The notes beneath the pieces are model-generated. The model did no database searches, was not told the origin of the DNA, and worked only from the letters and a program-made list of their open reading frames with translations. Of a DNA stretch of 9,408 nucleotides, positions 6,756 through 9,408 are shown one piece after another. The stretch comes from Moraxellaceae bacterium (GTDB lineage Bacteria > Pseudomonadota > Gammaproteobacteria > Pseudomonadales > Moraxellaceae), in NCBI GenBank assembly GCA_021156385.1, contig JAJNDL010000127.1:1-9408 (forward strand), written 5' to 3'. Each line of letters starts with the position of its first letter. Position 1 is the stretch's first letter. The translations under genes and the position numbers were made by a program.

Positions 6756-6792
6756 GGTCCGTCCCGGGGAAGTGCTGCCGAGTGTACGGACC
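6756..6792 (-). promoter_or_regulatory. Inverted repeat in the lipoprotein leader that could mask its ribosome site
   Basis: On the minus strand GGTCCGT (6792-6786) and ACGGACC (6762-6756) form a perfect 7-bp stem with a 23-nt loop. The 3' arm ends 6 bp before the lipoprotein ATG and contains the only weakly purine-rich sequence near that start (GGGACGGA). If the leader RNA folds this way, translation initiation would be limited. No strong Shine-Dalgarno is present otherwise. Confidence 0.3.
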
Positions 6793-6818
6793 GGGCGCCG
6801 TCTTGGCATCTGCGGAAA

Positions 6819-6834
6819 CCACGCAGTGGCGTGG
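6819..6834 (-). terminator. Weak terminator-like hairpin after the mechanosensitive channel gene
   Basis: On the minus strand CCACGC-CACT-GCGTGG is a perfect 6-bp stem followed by TTT, starting 10 bp after the channel gene's stop. The T run is too short for a strong intrinsic terminator, so partial readthrough into the lipoprotein gene is likely. Confidence 0.35.
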
Positions 6835-6844
6835 CCCGGCGGAC

Positions 6845-7978
6845 TCAGTGCCGCTCGTTGCCCTGCGCGGCCGGACGCACCGGCGCCACGTGCTCCCCGG
6901 ATTCTTCATGGGCCGCGTCCGGCGCGATCATGGTTCGGGTCGGGAAGGCCACCGCGGCGCCGCCGGCGTGGATGATGTCCAGCACCTTGAGGAACACGTC
7001 CTGGCGCACGCGGCTGAACTCGGCGAACTCGGTGCTGCGCGAGAAGGCCTGCACCAGCAGGCCGAGCGAGGACTCGTTGAAGCGGTCGAGGCCGACCGTG
7101 ATGGACTGCTCCTGCGCGATGCCGGGATGCGCCTCGAGCATGGCGCGGATCTCCTCGATGATGGCGGGCAGGCGGTGGCGGTCGGCATAGCGCACGGCCA
7201 CCGACTGCTCGATGCGCCGGTGCGTCATGCGCGACACGTTCTCCACCGCGATCGACGCGAAGGTGGAGTTGGGCACGTAGAGCGGGCGCTGCTCGCTGGT
7301 GCGGATGCGCGTGAGGCGCCAGCCGATGTACTCCACCTCGCCTTCCAGCGCGCGGTCGGGTGAGCGGATCCAGTCGCCGATGCTGAAGGGCCGGTCGAGG
7401 AAGATCATGAGGCCGCCGAAGAAGTTGGCGAGCAGGTCCTTCGCGGCGAAGCCCACGGCGATGCCGCCGATGCCGCCGAAGGCGAGCACGCCCGACACCG
7501 AATAGCCGAGCCGCTGCAGCAGGATCAGCGCTGCCGTGACCAGCACGCTGATGCGCAGCACCTTGGCTACGGCGCGCGCGGTGGTGACGTCGGCCATGGG
7601 GACGCCACCCCCGGGCGGGGTCACCACGGTGGCCTCGACGGCGCTGACGAAGCGCAGCAGGAACCAGGCGATGATGGCAATCAGCAGGACGGCGCGCACT
7701 GCGTCTGCATACTCGAAAAGCGGGGCTTCGGTGCGCGAGGCGATGAGGTTGCAGGCGACGTTGAGGCCCAGCACCCAGATGAGCGCAAGCAGCGGCTTCT
7801 CGGCGGCCGCGAGGGCGGGCTCGTCCCAGGGCGTGCGCGTTTTTGCGAGCCGTTGCTTGATCCGGCGCAAGACGGCGCGCGACAGCGCGCCGACAATCAC
7901 GGTCAGCAGCACCGTGAAAAACACGGGCAACATCCAGTGGCTTTCCTGTGCGAACCAGTCGCGCCATTCTGCCGTCAT
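6845..7978 (-). CDS. ynaI: Mechanosensitive ion channel, MscS family, YnaI-like
   Basis: 377 aa inner-membrane protein. Five membrane segments can be seen at about 16-34, 64-82, 95-113, 138-158 and 162-192; the last carries FGGIGGIAVGFAAKDLLANFF, the Gly/Ala-rich pore helix of MscS channels. It is followed by DRPFSIGDWIRSPDR, EGEVEYIGWRLTRIRT and RPLYVPNS, the beta-domain signature shared with E. coli YnaI, including the five-helix topology. Family members gate under membrane tension and release solutes on osmotic downshift. The last ~25 residues (after FPTRTMI) are a charged, non-conserved tail. The start at 7978 has GGAGG (7983-7987 on the plus strand, reversed) only 4 bp upstream, slightly close. 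The gene is divergent from a small secreted protein gene with 43 bp between starts. Orthology to ynaI rather than another YnaI/YbdG-like paralogue is probable, not proven. Confidence 0.9.
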   Translation of the reverse strand: MTAEWRDWFAQESHWMLPVFFTVLLTVIVGALSRAVLRRIKQRLAKTRTPWDEPALAAAEKPLLALIWVLGLNVACNLIASRTEAPLFEYADAVRAVLLIAIIAWFLLRFVSAVEATVVTPPGGGVPMADVTTARAVAKVLRISVLVTAALILLQRLGYSVSGVLAFGGIGGIAVGFAAKDLLANFFGGLMIFLDRPFSIGDWIRSPDRALEGEVEYIGWRLTRIRTSEQRPLYVPNSTFASIAVENVSRMTHRRIEQSVAVRYADRHRLPAIIEEIRAMLEAHPGIAQEQSITVGLDRFNESSLGLLVQAFSRSTEFAEFSRVRQDVFLKVLDIIHAGGAAVAFPTRTMIAPDAAHEESGEHVAPVRPAAQGNERH

Positions 7979-8021
7979 CGGTCCTCCGGGGCGGTGGGCC
8001 GTAACAGCTTAGGGAGGAGAC

Positions 8022-8501
8022 GTGCGGCGGCCTGTCATGTTTGTTTATGGGTTTTATGCGTTTGCGCTGCTCTTCGCCGGTGCGGTGCAGGCCCTCACCG
8101 TCGCTCCGGCCGGTGCCTTCACCGCACGCGGCCAGCTCGCCGTGAGCAAGGGCCGGCTGGCGGCGACCTGCCGCGCGACGTTCACCGGCCGGGTCGACCC
8201 CGATGGCGCCGTGAGCATCACCGCCGTGGATTTCGGCGACAAACCGCGCCGCTGTCGCCTGCTGCAGGCGCAAGGGCTGCCCTGGCAGGGGAGCGTCGGA
8301 AGCCCGGTGCAACTGCGGCTGCAGGGAGTCGCCGTCGAGGTGGACTCACGCCTCGACGGCGGCGTATGCGGACCGGCTGTGCTGGTGGCGGAATGGCGGG
8401 CGGTGACGTCGACACTGCATTTTCCCGCGCAGCCGTTGCCGCGCGACTGCAGCTTGCAGGGCGAGATCACCACCACGCCCGCCCTCGTCATTAACCCGTG
8501 A
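8022..8501 (+). CDS. Small secreted protein resembling the PraB (alkane oxidation activator) family
   Basis: 159 aa from GTG 8022. GTG was preferred to the in-frame ATG at 8037 because the strong GGGAGGAGA (8012-8020) ends just before GTG and would be about 17 bp from the ATG. The product opens with RR, a hydrophobic stretch (5-20) and AVQA, a likely signal-peptidase I site after residue 24. The mature part is beta-rich with four Cys (50, 78, 116, 143), fit for two disulfides. The order FTARGQLAVSKG, C-ATFTGRVD-DGAVSIT, GLPW, a central Cys-Gly and a late Cys matches my memory of PraA/PraB-like secreted proteins of Pseudomonas and related alkane degraders. That is a pattern match only; no alkane genes are visible here. 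The next gene follows after 26 bp and may be co-transcribed. Confidence 0.75.
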   Translation: MRRPVMFVYGFYAFALLFAGAVQALTVAPAGAFTARGQLAVSKGRLAATCRATFTGRVDPDGAVSITAVDFGDKPRRCRLLQAQGLPWQGSVGSPVQLRLQGVAVEVDSRLDGGVCGPAVLVAEWRAVTSTLHFPAQPLPRDCSLQGEITTTPALVINP

Positions 8502-8527
8502 GGCCATCGCGCCCCAGGAGGAACCCC

Positions 8528-9100
8528 ATGCGCATCCTCGTCATCCAGGGACATCCGGACAGCAACGGCCGCCATTTCGACGACGCCATCGCCACGGCCT
8601 ACACCGATGCCGCGCGGAATGCCGGCCACGAACTGCGCACGGTCACCGTCGCGCAGGTCGACTTTCCCATTCTGCGTTCGCGCGAGGAGTGGGAGAAAGG
8701 CGAAGTGCCGCCCGGCCTGCGCCAGGCGCTGGACGACATTCTTTGGGCCGAGCACCTGGTCTTCGTCTTCCCGCTCTGGCTGGGCGACATGCCGGCCCTG
8801 CTCAAGGGCTTCCTCGAGCAGGTGCTGCGGCCCGGCCCGGCCGTCGACACGAAGACGCCCTTCGGGCACGCGCTCAAGGGCCGCAGCGCGCGCGTCATCG
8901 TCACCATGGGCATGCCGGAGCTCTTCTACCAGGTCTGGTACGGCGCCCGCGCGATCAAGAGCTTCCGCAGCAACATCCTCAACTTCGTCGGCATCCGGCC
9001 GGTGCGGCTCAGCTATTTCGGCATGGTCGAGGGGAAGAATCCGAAGCGGCGTGAAGCCTTCCTGGCGCGTGTGCAGCGCTGGGGGGGAAAGGCGGCCTGA
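8528..9100 (+). CDS. NAD(P)H-dependent oxidoreductase, flavodoxin-like fold (quinone reductase family)
   Basis: 190 aa. It begins MRILVIQGHPDSNGRHF, the phosphate-binding start of the Flavodoxin_2 family (MdaB/KefF/NQO1-like), followed by VFVFPLWLGDMPALLKGFLEQVLRPG (79-103), the conserved FMN/FAD isoalloxazine loop, and VIVTMGMP (123-130). Members are cytoplasmic FAD or FMN enzymes that reduce quinones or other electrophiles by two electrons, often in oxidative-stress defence; the substrate cannot be read from the sequence. ATG 8528 has a perfect AGGAGG (8516-8521) 6 bp upstream; a GTG at 8498 overlapping the previous stop is less likely. It lies 26 bp after the PraB-like gene, so co-transcription is likely. 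Confidence 0.88.
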   Translation: MRILVIQGHPDSNGRHFDDAIATAYTDAARNAGHELRTVTVAQVDFPILRSREEWEKGEVPPGLRQALDDILWAEHLVFVFPLWLGDMPALLKGFLEQVLRPGPAVDTKTPFGHALKGRSARVIVTMGMPELFYQVWYGARAIKSFRSNILNFVGIRPVRLSYFGMVEGKNPKRREAFLARVQRWGGKAA

Positions 9101-9319
9101 AGCGTGGGGCCGGTGTCCGGCGCGGTGCCAGCATCGCGCAGCGCGGGCCGCTGTCTCCTCCGCAGCGGGCGCTTGGCCGGTTGGCACCGGCTGCGCAGGT
9201 CAGCGTCGCCGCCTGCTTCCGGTCCGCGCCAGATGCAGGTCGGCGCGTCCGCGGTTCCGGCCGCCGGCAGCGCCTGCTAGATTCACCGCCAATACGGGAT
9301 GACCGTGGCGGGAGACGGC
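9101..9319. other. Gap with inverted repeats but no gene or clear terminator
   Basis: This 219-bp gap shows GC-rich hairpins, CCGCTG/CAGCGG (9148-9168) and GCCGGT-TGGC-ACCGGC (9176-9191), neither followed by a T run. They could end transcription of the oxidoreductase gene poorly or Rho-dependently. No supported gene was found in it. Confidence 0.35.
9275..9283 (+). promoter_or_regulatory. Possible extended -10 promoter element
   Basis: TGCTAGATT combines an extended -10 TGN with TAGATT (4 of 6 consensus bases) in otherwise GC-rich DNA, 36 bp before the next start codon. The -35 position at 17 bp spacing (TTCCGG) matches poorly. It would give a leader of about 30 nt for the gene starting at 9320. 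Confidence 0.35.
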
Positions 9320-9408
9320 ATGGCGGATCTTTTCAATGTGGTGTTTGCCGGGCAGATCGCCGGGACGGCCGATCCGGCCGCGGTGCGCGCCAATGTCGGC
9401 AAGCTCTT
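9320..9408 (+). CDS. Start of an unidentified protein (3' end cut by window)
   Basis: ATG 9320 has GGGAGA (9310-9315) 4 bp upstream and opens a frame that runs off the window after 29 full codons. It reads MADLFNVVFAGQIAG, then TADPAAVRANVGKLF. The pattern F-x-V-x-F-x-G-x-I, then VRxNxxKLF, recalls a short N-terminal module I have seen in front of proteobacterial membrane proteins of unknown function, but too little is present to name a family. Confidence 0.6.
   Translation, partial: MADLFNVVFAGQIAGTADPAAVRANVGKL

Noticed and set aside
5082..7190. A 702-codon open frame on the plus strand opposite the lipoprotein and channel genes
   Set aside because: It crosses two genes with clear signal peptide or channel motifs on the other strand, and its own product is Gly/Ala/Arg-rich without family features.
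6906..8312. A 468-codon minus-strand frame over the channel gene
   Set aside because: It is a frame-shifted shadow of the YnaI-like gene, His/Arg/Pro-rich, and extends through the divergent promoter region.
8054..9187. A 377-codon minus-strand frame opposite the PraB-like and flavoprotein genes
   Set aside because: The plus-strand frames carry a signal peptide, a strong ribosome site and flavodoxin motifs; the minus frame has none.

Overview
The window is high-GC bacterial chromosome with tightly packed genes. Its gene set (AhpF, SrkA/YihE, a YnaI-type MscS channel, a PraB-like secreted protein, an outer-membrane lipoprotein with a LAAC lipobox) points to a proteobacterium, most likely a gammaproteobacterium. 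That assignment is an inference from gene content. I saw no tRNA, rRNA, CRISPR array, insertion sequence or phage gene.

Layout. Bases 2-307 are the end of ahpF, closed by a clear intrinsic terminator. A 549-bp gap follows (308-856). Its second half holds several hairpins, including a long terminator-like stem just before the next gene, so it may be a structured leader or a small RNA. Bases 857-3750 hold three close genes on the plus strand: a membrane CheA-type histidine kinase with a PilJ-like sensor half and no CheW domain, a single-domain CheY-like receiver, and a CheX-type phosphatase. Together they look like a complete, self-contained signalling unit (sensor-kinase, phospho-carrier, dephosphorylating enzyme) without separate chemoreceptor or CheW. 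It is the most interesting item here. Next comes srkA (3833-4804), convergent with a 642-aa lipoprotein of unknown function on the minus strand (4821-6749), itself downstream of a YnaI-like mechanosensitive channel (6845-7978, minus). Only 43 bp upstream and divergent lie a small secreted PraB-like protein (8022-8501) and a flavodoxin-fold NAD(P)H oxidoreductase (8528-9100). A last gene begins at 9320 and runs off the end.

How they fit together. Several neighbours are tied to oxidative or envelope stress in other bacteria (AhpF, SrkA, the MscS-family channel, the quinone-reductase-like flavoprotein), but nothing in the sequence proves co-regulation. The kinase/receiver/CheX trio is almost certainly one operon, given gaps of 10 bp and a ribosome site that overlaps the previous stop codon. 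Its signal and output are not visible in this window; the receiver has no output domain, so a downstream partner must lie elsewhere.
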